A stretch of DNA of 64,000 nucleotides from Galerina marginata (lineage: Eukaryota > Basidiomycota > Agaricomycetes > Agaricales > Galerinaceae). Both the position numbers and the translations under genes were made by a program. Positions 1-9,119 of this stretch are shown here, piece after piece. Position 1 is the stretch's first letter; every line of letters starts with the position of its first letter. A model generated the notes under the pieces. It was not told the origin of the DNA, did no database searches, and saw only the letters and a list, made by a program, of their open reading frames with translations. Where the stretch lies: NCBI GenBank assembly GCA_023014335.1, contig JAECYW010000009.1:1674001-1738000 (forward strand), given 5' to 3'.

Positions 1-719
1 ATGGCACTGTAGACTTCTCAACGACGATCTTGGACGAGGTGGCGACTGTTGCGATGCGTCGCGTGGCGAGCTCCACATAGCTTTATATAGATAAGATGAA
101 AAACGCGTCCACAGGGAAGAAGAGGAAAAAAATCATGTAACGTCAGTCCCTGCAACGTTCGCTAGGCTGGCATAAAATTTACGTACTTGAGGTCAGCGGC
201 GAACCCAGCACCCACTCCGCTCTTCTTCGTGGGCGTGTTAACGCTTACGAAGATTAAGTCTGCCTCTTCGATAGCCTTGTCGACGTTGGTAGAGAAGAAG
301 AGATTGCGGCCGCGGGCTTCACGGACGACCTCCTCCAGACCTGGCTCGTAGATGGGCAGAGCGAAGTCAGGGCTGTTCCAGGCGTCCACCCGCGCTTGGT
401 TGAGGTCAACAATAGTGACAGTGATGTGTGGGCATTTGAGCGCGATGACAGCGCATGTCGGGCCACCTGTTCGAAAGAGCAGTGTTGAGTGTCAGTAATA
501 TACCTCCTATGACGCAATTTCGAGCCCGCTTAACGCCTCGCCCAGTCGAAACAAGTGCTTGCGAGTTCTGAAAGCAGATAAAAGCGCTCACCAACGTAGC
601 CAGCACCGACTTTACACCGCGCGAGTTGGTTGAAAAAGTATAGTCAGCCCCTCGCTGCTCAGGACGACGAGGAGACTGTACGCACTGCAGCAAATCTTGG
701 AGACCTTTACGGGAGACAT
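1..719 (-). CDS. UGDH: UDP-glucose 6-dehydrogenase, 5' part, cut by window edge
   Basis: Oxidises UDP-glucose to UDP-glucuronate with NAD+ in the cytosol, the entry to UDP-glucuronate and UDP-xylose for wall and capsule sugars. The spliced protein starts [19 protein letters not shown], the dinucleotide-binding GxGxxG motif at the extreme N terminus, and goes on through [20 protein letters not shown] and a segment ending VVEKSTVP, all typical of the UGDH N-terminal domain. Exons read by eye: 719-686, 609-592 (18 bases), 466-187, and 80 to beyond base 1. The last junction uses GTACGT and gives [14 protein letters not shown], which fits the family. About the first 130 residues are present; the substrate-binding and C-terminal domains lie outside the window. 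The ATG at 719-717 is the only start consistent with family length. The 18-base exon sits inside the nucleotide-binding motif. Confidence 0.93.
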
Positions 720-1449
720 TTCTAGGCGTCTAAGGGGAAGGAATACGTGTCGCCGGAAGAACAAGGGGGAAAGATGAGAGTAAGGAAAGAGAGACGCGTT
801 TTGATAAATTTATGAGTTTTTAGATCCCTTATGTCACAAATGCGGCATCTAGTCCAAATTTGGCCTTGTTCCGTCTTTTAAATTTATCGGGACCAATGAC
901 CTGGCGTTTACTGTCCCTTGACCTGATGTTATCGATAACGGGCCCGGGCGCTCATGCTCTTGCAAACATATTTTTCGCTCATAAGCGTCTTCGATTCTTC
1001 AATACTTAATGTACCGAAGGCAAGTCTCGACAGCGTTATCAAAGATACGCAGCCCCTCTTCACCTCGTATCTATAACCCTCATGTTTTAAATTGAACGGG
1101 GAGGCGTTCTATTTTACGTTGAGGGCCAGCTTCTGGAACTAATCGCGTCCGCGTTCCGGTCTTGGCGTTCTCATTCGGCCTAAATGCCCGCCAGAAAAGT
1201 CAAACACACCATTGCGCAGGGCTCAAATCATCAAGCAACGCCCAACTGGCCTGTATTGTGTCAAGCCACTCTTCATACTCATCCATGACAACAGATATCG
1301 TCGAAGCTCGTAGCTATCCGTCTTCAGGCCTCTCACTGACCGTATCATATGGGTATTAACCCGAAGATAAAGCAGAATTCATTAGGTTATAAATATCGGC
1401 ATGATGCAAATTGACGGTTGTTGGAGGGGTATGTAAGATGGACAACGTT
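720..1449. other. Intergenic region between UGDH and the F-box array
   Basis: No convincing gene is seen here. It holds the presumed promoter of the minus-strand UGDH gene (starting at 719) and the 3' flank of the first F-box gene. Short open frames do not look coding and match no family known to me. Confidence 0.5.
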
Positions 1450-3060
1450 TCATTTCTTTTGACGTTCGACAGCACGCCTATCGATGATTTGTGGGGAGTC
1501 CAGGAATTCAGAGGCACGAAGCGGATTGGTCCCTGAAAAATCTACCACCAATCCTTCCTGGATTTCATCGCGAAACTCGCGCATAACCTCGGAGTAACAC
1601 CAGTCTGGTAAGCGGACAGATATGATCTTCGCAAACTGTTTTCCACCGTCAGGTTGCGGCATGGTGTCAGTAAAAGCAGAGGTCGTGGCATTCGCAAACA
1701 TCCAGCGATGCTTGACCATGTTAAGGACAGGAAGGATGAAGCTCCACTGCGTCATCACCCGAACACGTAAATCGAGGTGTTGTAAATTGGGCAAGAGAAC
1801 TGGACAATCATTATCGAAGTCTACGACAATCCCAAGTGAGAGCTGACGAGGCGGGGCTGGGGGCCAAAGCGGGTCGAGAAACTTGGCAATTGTCGTCGGC
1901 CAGGTTTGATCCCAAGTGCACTCCTCGAAATCGAGCACGAGTCTGGACACAGTCGTCAACCGTCGCAGGAGAGGGTCAAGGCGAGCATTTGTGTCCAACG
2001 ACGCCAGCTCGCTCGTTTTCAGCTCGAAAACTTCAAGCTGACACGAACTCCGGTCTAGGAGCGTCTTTATGAGATACAGCGGCAGATCACTTCCTACTCG
2101 CGCTCTGCATCTGAACTCTCGTAGGGTTGGTGTGGATATATTCTGAAACAGGTGGGATTCTACGCCGGAGGCGTTACGAGTGCTGAAAGTAAATGTCTCC
2201 AACTTCTTGAGATGAATATGAGCAGAGGCAACAGCGCCTGGTGAAATTCGGGTCATATCCTCGACAATGCATGATCGAAGGTTGGGAATCAATGCAAAGG
2301 CGTCCAGCACTTGATCACTGGCCAGTCTGGTAGCCCTGAAATGGGTAAGATGGAGGTGTGGAGTCTCGAGATTGGGCATTGGGAAGACAGTAAGCCCTAA
2401 GTCGCGCACGTGTATTGCATTACGGACAAAGCTGGGTAAAGCTCCTGGTCGTGCTGCTTCGACGGACGCCGTTCGGAGGAGAGGAAGGTTATGGCAGGTG
2501 GTGTTCAGATAAGAGACACAAAAATACGGGATGAAGATATCGATGACCTCCCATCGATGGCATTCCTGGGCAATTAGCTTGTAAAGGGGCAGCAGCTTAT
2601 TATCCTCATAGTCGTATGGCTTGCTGGATTCCTTCTTTTTGAAAACAATGGTGAGTGGAAGATCTTTCGAGCGACGCAAATACGCATCCAGCAATTTGCA
2701 TTGAACTGCGTACTTGTCGCTCGACGGGACAAAATAGATAAACGTCCACAGAGTGGGTGCCAACCAAGTGATGTCCCTCCATTGCTTACAGACTCTTCCT
2801 AGCGGAAGGGGTCCTGAATAACCATCTATGTCCACCTGGAGTGCTTCCGAAATTCTAGGCTGCTCACATACGTGATCGAATATCTCGAGAAGGAGTTCTG
2901 CTGGAAAATTAGACATCGAGGGTTGTGGTAGGTCTGTAGGAATTGAAGGCTGTGAAGTCGTGGGATGAAGCTGTTGGTGAACATGTTGCTCGGCGCTTGA
3001 GATGTGATGAGTTGCTGAGGCTGAAATGGAGTGAAACATTTGAGCTAGTTTGTTCTTCAT
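1450..3060 (-). CDS. F-box/LRR-like protein, array member 1
   Basis: Predicted substrate-recognition subunit of an SCF ubiquitin ligase. The 536-residue product starts MKNKLAQMFHS and has an F-box-like segment from about residue 50 (NFPAELLLEIFDHVCEQP, then GRVCKQWRDITWLAPTLWTF), followed by a long region with repeated leucine-rich strands (for example LETFTFSTRN, LRSCIVEDMT, LPNLQHLDLRV). The frame is open up to 3267, but the ATG at 3060 is preferred because the next gene also starts MKNKL and aligns from there. The C terminus runs about 20 residues past the VVDFS position where the paralogues end. It is the most diverged member and appears intronless. An AT-rich TATAAATATA stretch near 3276-3285 is a possible promoter element. 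Target unknown. Confidence 0.85.
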   Translation of the reverse strand: MKNKLAQMFHSISASATHHISSAEQHVHQQLHPTTSQPSIPTDLPQPSMSNFPAELLLEIFDHVCEQPRISEALQVDIDGYSGPLPLGRVCKQWRDITWLAPTLWTFIYFVPSSDKYAVQCKLLDAYLRRSKDLPLTIVFKKKESSKPYDYEDNKLLPLYKLIAQECHRWEVIDIFIPYFCVSYLNTTCHNLPLLRTASVEAARPGALPSFVRNAIHVRDLGLTVFPMPNLETPHLHLTHFRATRLASDQVLDAFALIPNLRSCIVEDMTRISPGAVASAHIHLKKLETFTFSTRNASGVESHLFQNISTPTLREFRCRARVGSDLPLYLIKTLLDRSSCQLEVFELKTSELASLDTNARLDPLLRRLTTVSRLVLDFEECTWDQTWPTTIAKFLDPLWPPAPPRQLSLGIVVDFDNDCPVLLPNLQHLDLRVRVMTQWSFILPVLNMVKHRWMFANATTSAFTDTMPQPDGGKQFAKIISVRLPDWCYSEVMREFRDEIQEGLVVDFSGTNPLRASEFLDSPQIIDRRAVERQKK

Positions 3061-3307
3061 CGCGTATAGGTCTGATGTAGGTGTGCAAGATGCCGCTGAA
3101 AAGGATGATGGTGGTTCATGAAAGACCAGAGTTCGACACGACTTGCCGTCTTGGGCTTGACATTGCGGGCCGCGACTTCCGTGCCTATTATCTACACCAC
3201 CCCTTCGAAGGCGAAGATAAGCAGGAGTGGTTAGGTCATGATGCACCATGTTTGACTTCTTTGACATTGCGAGGTAGGTATAAATATACTGATAGAGTCG
3301 AGGATGT

Positions 3308-4813
3308 TCAGAATGAAGACAAGGACTGAGAAAATTCCACTACCAATCCTTCCCGCATTTCATCGCGAAGCTCCTTCATAACCTCGGAGCTACACCAGCC
3401 AGGTAGGCGCACGGATATGATCTTCGCAAATTGTTTGCCAGAGCCTTGTGATGGGGTTGAAGTGAAATCAAGACTCGTGGCACTTCCGAATATCCAGCGA
3501 TGCTTGATCACGTTGATGACTGGAAGAATTGAATCCGTCTCCGAAAAATAAAGCTCGAGGTTCTGTAAGTTAGGCAATAGAACTGGGCAATTACCATCCA
3601 GAAAGGTTTCGACAAATGGGCGGTTGCGAAAAGGTGGGGCTGGTGGCCAGAGCGGGTTAAGGAGCTTTCCAATTGTCGACGACAAGGTTTCATCCTCTTT
3701 GCAATGGAGCACGAACTTCGATACGGCCGTCGTGCCCCGTAGAAGACAGTCAAGGAAGGCTATGTCAGTCGTCCGCAGCTGGCTCGCTCTGAGCTCAAGA
3801 ATTTCAAGTCGACATGCGGGATCCTGATCCAGCAGGGACTTTATGGGGTCCAGAGGTAGGTGCCCACCTGGTCCTGCGATGCACTTAATCTGCCGTAACA
3901 TGGGTATGGATAGGATATTCTGGAAGAGTCGGGATTCGGCGCCGGAGGAATTACGGATGCTAAATGATTCTAAATGCCTGAGATGAATACGGGGCACGGT
4001 GGCAGAGAACGACCTGGTCATGTCTTCAACAAAACACGACCTAAGATTGGGCATCATGTCCAAGATGTCCAGCACTTGGTCGCCGGACAGTTTAGAAACC
4101 GTGAAGCGGGTGAGATGCTGATAAGATTGTGAACCCTGGAGTTTGGGCAAAGAGAAGCCTGTGAGAGCTAATTTTTGCAAGTGGGTTGCGTATTGCAAAA
4201 AACCGAGAGGGATCCCCGCTGGCCTTGAGGACACGGCAGACACCGTTCGGAGGCGGGGAAGATAGAGATGCATGTTGTGTATATGAGTGAAAAGGAAATA
4301 TGGGATGAATATATCGATGGCCTCCCAACGATAACACTCTCTGACAATCAGCTTGTAGAGGGGCATGAGTTGATTATTTCCCTCCAATGGTCTAAAAACA
4401 ATGGTAAGTGGAAGGTCCTTCGAACGACCTAAATACGAATCCAGCAGTTGGGTTTGAACGGCACACTTGTCGCTCAGCGGGACAAGGTAGATGTAGGTCC
4501 ATAGGGTGGGTGACGACCAGGCGATGTCCCTCCATTGTTTACAGACCCCACCTAGTGAAAGAGGTCCTGAATGTCGATCCCTGGCCGCCTGAATTGCCTC
4601 GAGATCCTGGGGTGGTTCACATACACGATCGAATATCTCCAGAAGCAGTTCTGCTGGGAAATTGGATATCATTGACTGCGGGAGAGTTGCAGGACTTGTC
4701 GACGACATAGGATCTACCGTCTGAACCTGTTCAGAATTTGACCTTGAAGGGTGATGCAGATGGGTTGCAGATGCCGAAAAGGAGTGAAATATGTGAGACA
4801 GCTTGTTTTTCAT
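3308..4813 (-). CDS. F-box/LRR-like protein, array member 2
   Basis: Paralogue of the gene at 1450-3060, 501 residues, intronless. The N terminus MKNKLSHIFHSFSASATHLH matches its neighbour, then the F-box core NFPAELLLEIFDRVCEPP begins at about residue 50 with GVCKQWRDIAWSSPTLWTYI after it. Leucine-rich repeat-like segments continue to the end (LESFSIRNSSG, LPNLQNLELYF). The C-terminal block with LPGWCSSEVMKELRDEMREG is shared by the whole array. Only about 250 bases separate its stop from the start of member 1, room for a compact promoter. The family usually acts as an SCF adaptor; the substrate cannot be inferred. Confidence 0.87.
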   Translation of the reverse strand: MKNKLSHIFHSFSASATHLHHPSRSNSEQVQTVDPMSSTSPATLPQSMISNFPAELLLEIFDRVCEPPQDLEAIQAARDRHSGPLSLGGVCKQWRDIAWSSPTLWTYIYLVPLSDKCAVQTQLLDSYLGRSKDLPLTIVFRPLEGNNQLMPLYKLIVRECYRWEAIDIFIPYFLFTHIHNMHLYLPRLRTVSAVSSRPAGIPLGFLQYATHLQKLALTGFSLPKLQGSQSYQHLTRFTVSKLSGDQVLDILDMMPNLRSCFVEDMTRSFSATVPRIHLRHLESFSIRNSSGAESRLFQNILSIPMLRQIKCIAGPGGHLPLDPIKSLLDQDPACRLEILELRASQLRTTDIAFLDCLLRGTTAVSKFVLHCKEDETLSSTIGKLLNPLWPPAPPFRNRPFVETFLDGNCPVLLPNLQNLELYFSETDSILPVINVIKHRWIFGSATSLDFTSTPSQGSGKQFAKIISVRLPGWCSSEVMKELRDEMREGLVVEFSQSLSSF

Positions 4814-5114
4814 CTCTTATGGGTCCAGTAAAGGTGTGGCTGAAGGTTAGAGATGGTCGTAGTCGACAGAAGAGTTGAGTGCGGATTGAAATTGCGGACC
4901 GGAACTTCCGCGGCTCACCCTCCTGTTCCATTATTCCAAAAAAATTCTATGCAAGGCTTGGATCATGTCCAGTGGAAATTCCCATTATCCGCTGCATTGG
5001 GGACCCTCAAATTTTAACCAAACTCGAACGCGCTGGGTCGTTGACTTATAGTTGAGGAATAGCTATTTATCAGTAATTCTACAGCGTCCAGGAAGTTCAA
5101 ACCCACAAATAAGA
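4814..5114. other. Spacer between array members 2 and 3
   Basis: About 300 bases, AT-rich in part, presumed 5' region of member 2 and 3' flank of member 3. I see no gene or obvious repeat in it. Confidence 0.5.
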
Positions 5115-6479
5115 CTAGAAAAAATCTATTGCTAATCCCCCTCGGACTTCATCACGGAGTTCCTCCATGGCTGTGGATCTACACCAACCAGGTAGGCGCA
5201 AAGATGCGATCTTCGCAAACTGCTTCTCAGAGCTTTGCGGCCGATCTGACGCAAAACCAGTACTTGAGGAAGTCCCAAACACCCAACGGTACTTGATCAA
5301 GTCGATGACTGGAAGGAGGGAATCCGTACTCAAGCATTGCAGTTCGAGATGCTCTAAGTCGGGCAAGAGAACCGGATGGTCATTGTGAATAATAGCACCT
5401 GTGGGCACCTGGTCGTGATTGGGGTTGAGAAGCTTGCCAATGGCTGACGACAATGTTTCCTCCCATTTGAAATAGAGCACAAGTCGTGATATGGTTGTTG
5501 TGCGACGCAGAAGACGTTCAAGGAGGCGGTCCGTGTCTTGCCCGAATAGGTTTGCTCTGAGCTCAAGAGTTTGAAGCTGGCACGAGGGACTGCGATCCAG
5601 GAGCAACATTATATCCTCCAGCGGGAGATGTTCTCCGGATACTTCGCCACATTTAAACTCCCTCAGGGCAGGGACGGATAGAATATGTTCGAGCAGATTG
5701 GACTCCGAGCAGGATGAATTAAGAATAGTTAAATATTCCAAATTCTTGAGATGAACCGGAGGTGCACTGGGCCACCACGAATCCATGATTATGTCCTCGA
5801 TAAAGCAAGATCGAAGTTCGTGAGTTGCTCCCAGGATTTCCAGCACTTGATCGCTGTATAATTTGGATGCCCTAAAGTGAGTAAGATGACGGTACGAGAG
5901 TGGGTTCATCAAGTTGGGTTTGGGCCACAGGAAGAAATCGAGCCCCAATTCGCGTAGGTTGGTTGCATTTTGTAAGAAAATGAGAGGGTATCCATCTCGT
6001 CGTAATACCTCAACAAATGCTGTGCGGAGGAGAGGAAGATTGACACACGAGTGGTTCATACGAGAGATACAAAAGTACGGAATGAATATATCGATGGCCT
6101 CCCAACGATGGCTTTCCTTGGCGATCAACTTGTAGAGAGGCAGAGTCCGGTCATCCTCGTACTCGTATGGCCCGCCGGTACTCTTCTTCCTAAATACAAC
6201 GGTAAGTGGGAGGCCGTTCGAACGGCGTAGATGCGCATCCAATAATTTGGTTTGAACGGCGCATTTGTTACGCGAGAGTATAAGGTGGATATATGTCCAT
6301 AGCGTAGGAGATGACCAAGCGATGCCCCTCCATTGCCTACAGACCGATCCGAGCAGAAGAGGACCTGACTCTCGATTTCCGACTTTTGGGGGTATTCCTA
6401 AAGCTTTAGGTGGCTCGCAGATATGGTTAAATATCTCGAGAAGCATTTCTGTAGGTAAATGAGATGCAGAGGCGGTCAT
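5115..6479 (-). CDS. F-box/LRR-like protein, array member 3
   Basis: 454 residues, intronless, starting MTASASHLPTEMLLEIFNHI, so the F-box begins almost at the N terminus, without the 40-50 residue leader of members 1, 2, 4 and 5. The start is supported because the corresponding Met in members 4 to 6 follows the same conserved block. The motif GSVCRQWRGIAWSSPTLWTY follows. The stretch KKSTGGPYEYEDDRTLPLYK and the segment after it are nearly identical to members 5 and 6, so these three are close relatives. Leucine-rich strands fill the C-terminal two thirds, ending in DEVRGGLAIDFF. Probable SCF adaptor, target unknown. Confidence 0.86.
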   Translation of the reverse strand: MTASASHLPTEMLLEIFNHICEPPKALGIPPKVGNRESGPLLLGSVCRQWRGIAWSSPTLWTYIHLILSRNKCAVQTKLLDAHLRRSNGLPLTVVFRKKSTGGPYEYEDDRTLPLYKLIAKESHRWEAIDIFIPYFCISRMNHSCVNLPLLRTAFVEVLRRDGYPLIFLQNATNLRELGLDFFLWPKPNLMNPLSYRHLTHFRASKLYSDQVLEILGATHELRSCFIEDIIMDSWWPSAPPVHLKNLEYLTILNSSCSESNLLEHILSVPALREFKCGEVSGEHLPLEDIMLLLDRSPSCQLQTLELRANLFGQDTDRLLERLLRRTTTISRLVLYFKWEETLSSAIGKLLNPNHDQVPTGAIIHNDHPVLLPDLEHLELQCLSTDSLLPVIDLIKYRWVFGTSSSTGFASDRPQSSEKQFAKIASLRLPGWCRSTAMEELRDEVRGGLAIDFF

Positions 6480-7220
6480 TGGGCTTAGAGTTGACTTCAG
6501 TCTGAGAGCGGCTAGGCGTGGTTGGTGGCTGATGTCGAAATGGAGTGGAGGGTTTGCGTTTCACCCGCATATGCCCAATATAGATCACGGTGTGCAAGGA
6601 GCCTGCAAGTTACAATTAGAGGGTAGGGTAGGGTAGTAACCGGCGGGGTCCCAATATAGTGAACAGCCGGCCCAAAAGCACACATCATGAGACCTGTAAA
6701 CTCAGAGGAGTCCAGGATAGTGGTTGAAACGTTGACGGCGGAGAGCGATCGTTTTTTCAAGCAGCTTTATGTAAGGGTTAAAATAAGCAGGTGACACCCA
6801 ACTGCACACCAGGTCTCTATTCAGCGACGACTATTTTTTAAACCTAAAGTGAATAGGCATAATTAGTGAAGGAGAGTTAAATAAAACTGTCATGAAGAAA
6901 GGCTTGACAGCTCAACTGCCTTCGATACTGCTTCGATACGAGAATGAAACGGGAGAATTAACAAAGAATTAATCAAGAATTAATGTATGATTAGTACCAC
7001 ATTTCGAGAACTGTTGGGATGCGCTTGAACTGCCTCGTCAAATTCCAACATCGTAGATGTTTCTCTATGAGAAGCCTTCGTTGCCGTATACTAAGTTAGG
7101 TATGGACTTTGCTTCATCCACGATATGAATTCCCTTCAACTTTGGGCCTAACGTTTCGGATAGAGATATGAGGCTTTGGTTTTACGGCTTCTACAATAAT
7201 GTTCAGAACTTCAAGTGAGA
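6480..7220. other. Spacer between array members 3 and 4, with repeat relics
   Basis: About 740 bases without a convincing gene. From about 6990 to 7090 the sequence (GCGCTTGAACTGCCTC and flanks) resembles the spacers at about 8930-9010 and 10815-10895, an older copy of the duplicated spacer. A run of GGGTA repeats near 6623-6637 is too short and irregular to call telomeric. Confidence 0.55.
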
Positions 7221-8726
7221 CTAGAAAAAATCTATCACCAATCCCTCCCGGATTTCATCGCGAAGCTCTTCCATAACTTCGGAGCTACACCAACCAGGTA
7301 GGCGAGCAGATATGATCCTGGCACACGATTTCTCAGAGCTTTGCGGCATAGACGCCGGACACCCAGTAGTCGCGGTATTTCCAAAAACCCAGCGGTGCTT
7401 GATGACGTTGATGACTGGAAGGAGGAAAGTCGTCTTCGGAAACTGTAACTCGAGATGCTGCAAGTCGGGTAAGAGAACAGGATGATGATTATTCATGAAG
7501 GTACCCGCGAAGGCACGGGTGTGAGGGGGTGGAGGCGGACAAGGCGGGTTTAGAAGTTTGCCAGCAGTTAACGGCAAGGTTTCATCCCCATCGAATTTGA
7601 GGACGAGTCTTGATAGGATTGCCGTACACCGCAATAAACGGTCAAGGAGGCGGTCCATTTGTAACGGTCGTATCCGATTGGCTCCGAGCTCAAGGATCCG
7701 TAGTTGGGATTGGGTGTTTCGATCCAGAAGCGCCGTCACTCTGTCCAGCGGTAGGTCCAGTCCCAATGTTGCGCTGCATCTAAACTCCTGCAGGACAGGC
7801 GCAGATACAATATGTTCAAGTAAGTAGGAATCCGCGCAGCGCGAATTGAGAATAGTTAATGATTCCAAACTCTTCGGATGCACCTGTGGAGAGTTAACAG
7901 CCCATTGCTTGGTCATTTCTTCAATAAAACACGAGCGAAGGTCAGGGGCCGCTCGTAGGATGTCCAATACTTGGCTGCTGGATAATTTGGAAGCCCTAAA
8001 GTGGGTAAGATGATGGTACAATTGTGAATCCACGAGCTTAGGAAATAAGAAAATAGTGAGTCCTAATTCGCGTATGTTGGTTGCATTTTGTAAGAAATTG
8101 ACAACGAATCCTCCTCGTAATGCTTCGACAGATGCTGTGTGGAGGAGAGGAAGCTTGGTGCAAATATGGTTCATGAAGGGGATGCAAAAGTAGGGGATGA
8201 ATATGTCGATAGCCTCCCAACGGTGGCATTCCTTGGCGATGAGTTGGTATAGAGGCAGGATCAGACGATCTTCGTAGTCGTATAGTCCGTGCCTGCTGGT
8301 ACTATGCTTCCTAAAAACAATGGTAAGTGGGAGACCTTTCGAACGACGCAAATATGTATCCAGCAATTCGTTTTGAACCGCGTATTTTTTATGCCATGGT
8401 ATAAGGTGAATATATGTCCATAGCCTAGGGGACGACCAAGCGATGTCTCTCCACTGCCTACAGACCGACCCAAGCGTAAATGGCCCTGACTCTCGATTTC
8501 CGACCTTTGGGTGTGTCCCTAAAGTTCTAGGTGGCTTGCATGTATGATTAAATATTTCGAGAAGCATTTCTGAGGGTAAATGGGAAGCCGGGCACGGAGA
8601 GACGTCCATAGGACCAGTGAGATCAAAGTAAGGCTGGGCGCTTGATGGTGCACAATGCCAACATGGAAGTTCGAGAGACTGTTGTTGATTGCGGAGAGTG
8701 AATGTCTTCATCACGGACCGCGACAT
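7221..8726 (-). CDS. F-box/LRR-like protein, array member 4
   Basis: 501 residues, intronless. A leader (MSRSVMKTFTLRNQQQSLEL, then DLTGPMDVSPCPASHL) precedes the F-box PSEMLLEIFNHTCKPP at about residue 50, followed by GSVCRQWRDIAWSSPRLWTY. The leader and F-box are nearly the same as in member 5, while the middle (KHSTSRHGLYDYEDRLILPL) and the C terminus (LPGWCSSEVMEELRDEIREG) differ from it and lie closer to members 1 and 2. The upstream flank 8727-9119 is almost the same as the one upstream of member 5. Leucine-rich strands occupy the rest. Likely SCF adaptor. Confidence 0.86.
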   Translation of the reverse strand: MSRSVMKTFTLRNQQQSLELPCWHCAPSSAQPYFDLTGPMDVSPCPASHLPSEMLLEIFNHTCKPPRTLGTHPKVGNRESGPFTLGSVCRQWRDIAWSSPRLWTYIHLIPWHKKYAVQNELLDTYLRRSKGLPLTIVFRKHSTSRHGLYDYEDRLILPLYQLIAKECHRWEAIDIFIPYFCIPFMNHICTKLPLLHTASVEALRGGFVVNFLQNATNIRELGLTIFLFPKLVDSQLYHHLTHFRASKLSSSQVLDILRAAPDLRSCFIEEMTKQWAVNSPQVHPKSLESLTILNSRCADSYLLEHIVSAPVLQEFRCSATLGLDLPLDRVTALLDRNTQSQLRILELGANRIRPLQMDRLLDRLLRCTAILSRLVLKFDGDETLPLTAGKLLNPPCPPPPPHTRAFAGTFMNNHHPVLLPDLQHLELQFPKTTFLLPVINVIKHRWVFGNTATTGCPASMPQSSEKSCARIISARLPGWCSSEVMEELRDEIREGLVIDFF

Positions 8727-9119
8727 CCGTGGCTCTCAGAATTCCCCGAGTCGACTTCACCTTCTTTCAAGTAGCTAAAAATGAGGAGGTCAGCATCGCC
8801 TTCATTTTCTATTTGTTAAATACACTTCAAAATCAAGCTTATAAGTCACAAATAGGCAGCAAACAGCTCCACTACTAGAATGAAATTGGTGTAGACCCAC
8901 AGTAGAGAAATACAATACGATCACCAGCAAATCTCGGAGACTGCTGGGTTGCGCTTGAACTGCCTCATTGAATTCCAACATGATGGATGTTTTCTATGGA
9001 AGGTTTCGTCGCCATAGGCTAAAAGTGCAGACAAAATGGCTTCGTCAGCAAGATTAATGTCCTTCATAGGGTTGCGCTTGAGTCTTGACGGCTTCTAGAA
9101 CGCCAGAACCCAAGTGAGG
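8727..9119. repeat. Duplicated spacer, copy 1
   Basis: This spacer is a near-copy of 10617-11010. Shared landmarks include CGAGTCGACTTCACCTTCTT, the block around AATGAGGAGGTCAGCATCGC and the end with TTGCGCTTGAGTCTTGACGG. Differences are a few substitutions and small indels. It was duplicated together with parts of the adjoining F-box genes and probably holds the promoter of member 4 (minus strand). Confidence 0.9.

Noticed and set aside
6623..6637. GGGTA-rich stretch as an interstitial telomere repeat
   Set aside because: Only three short units, not TTAGGG.
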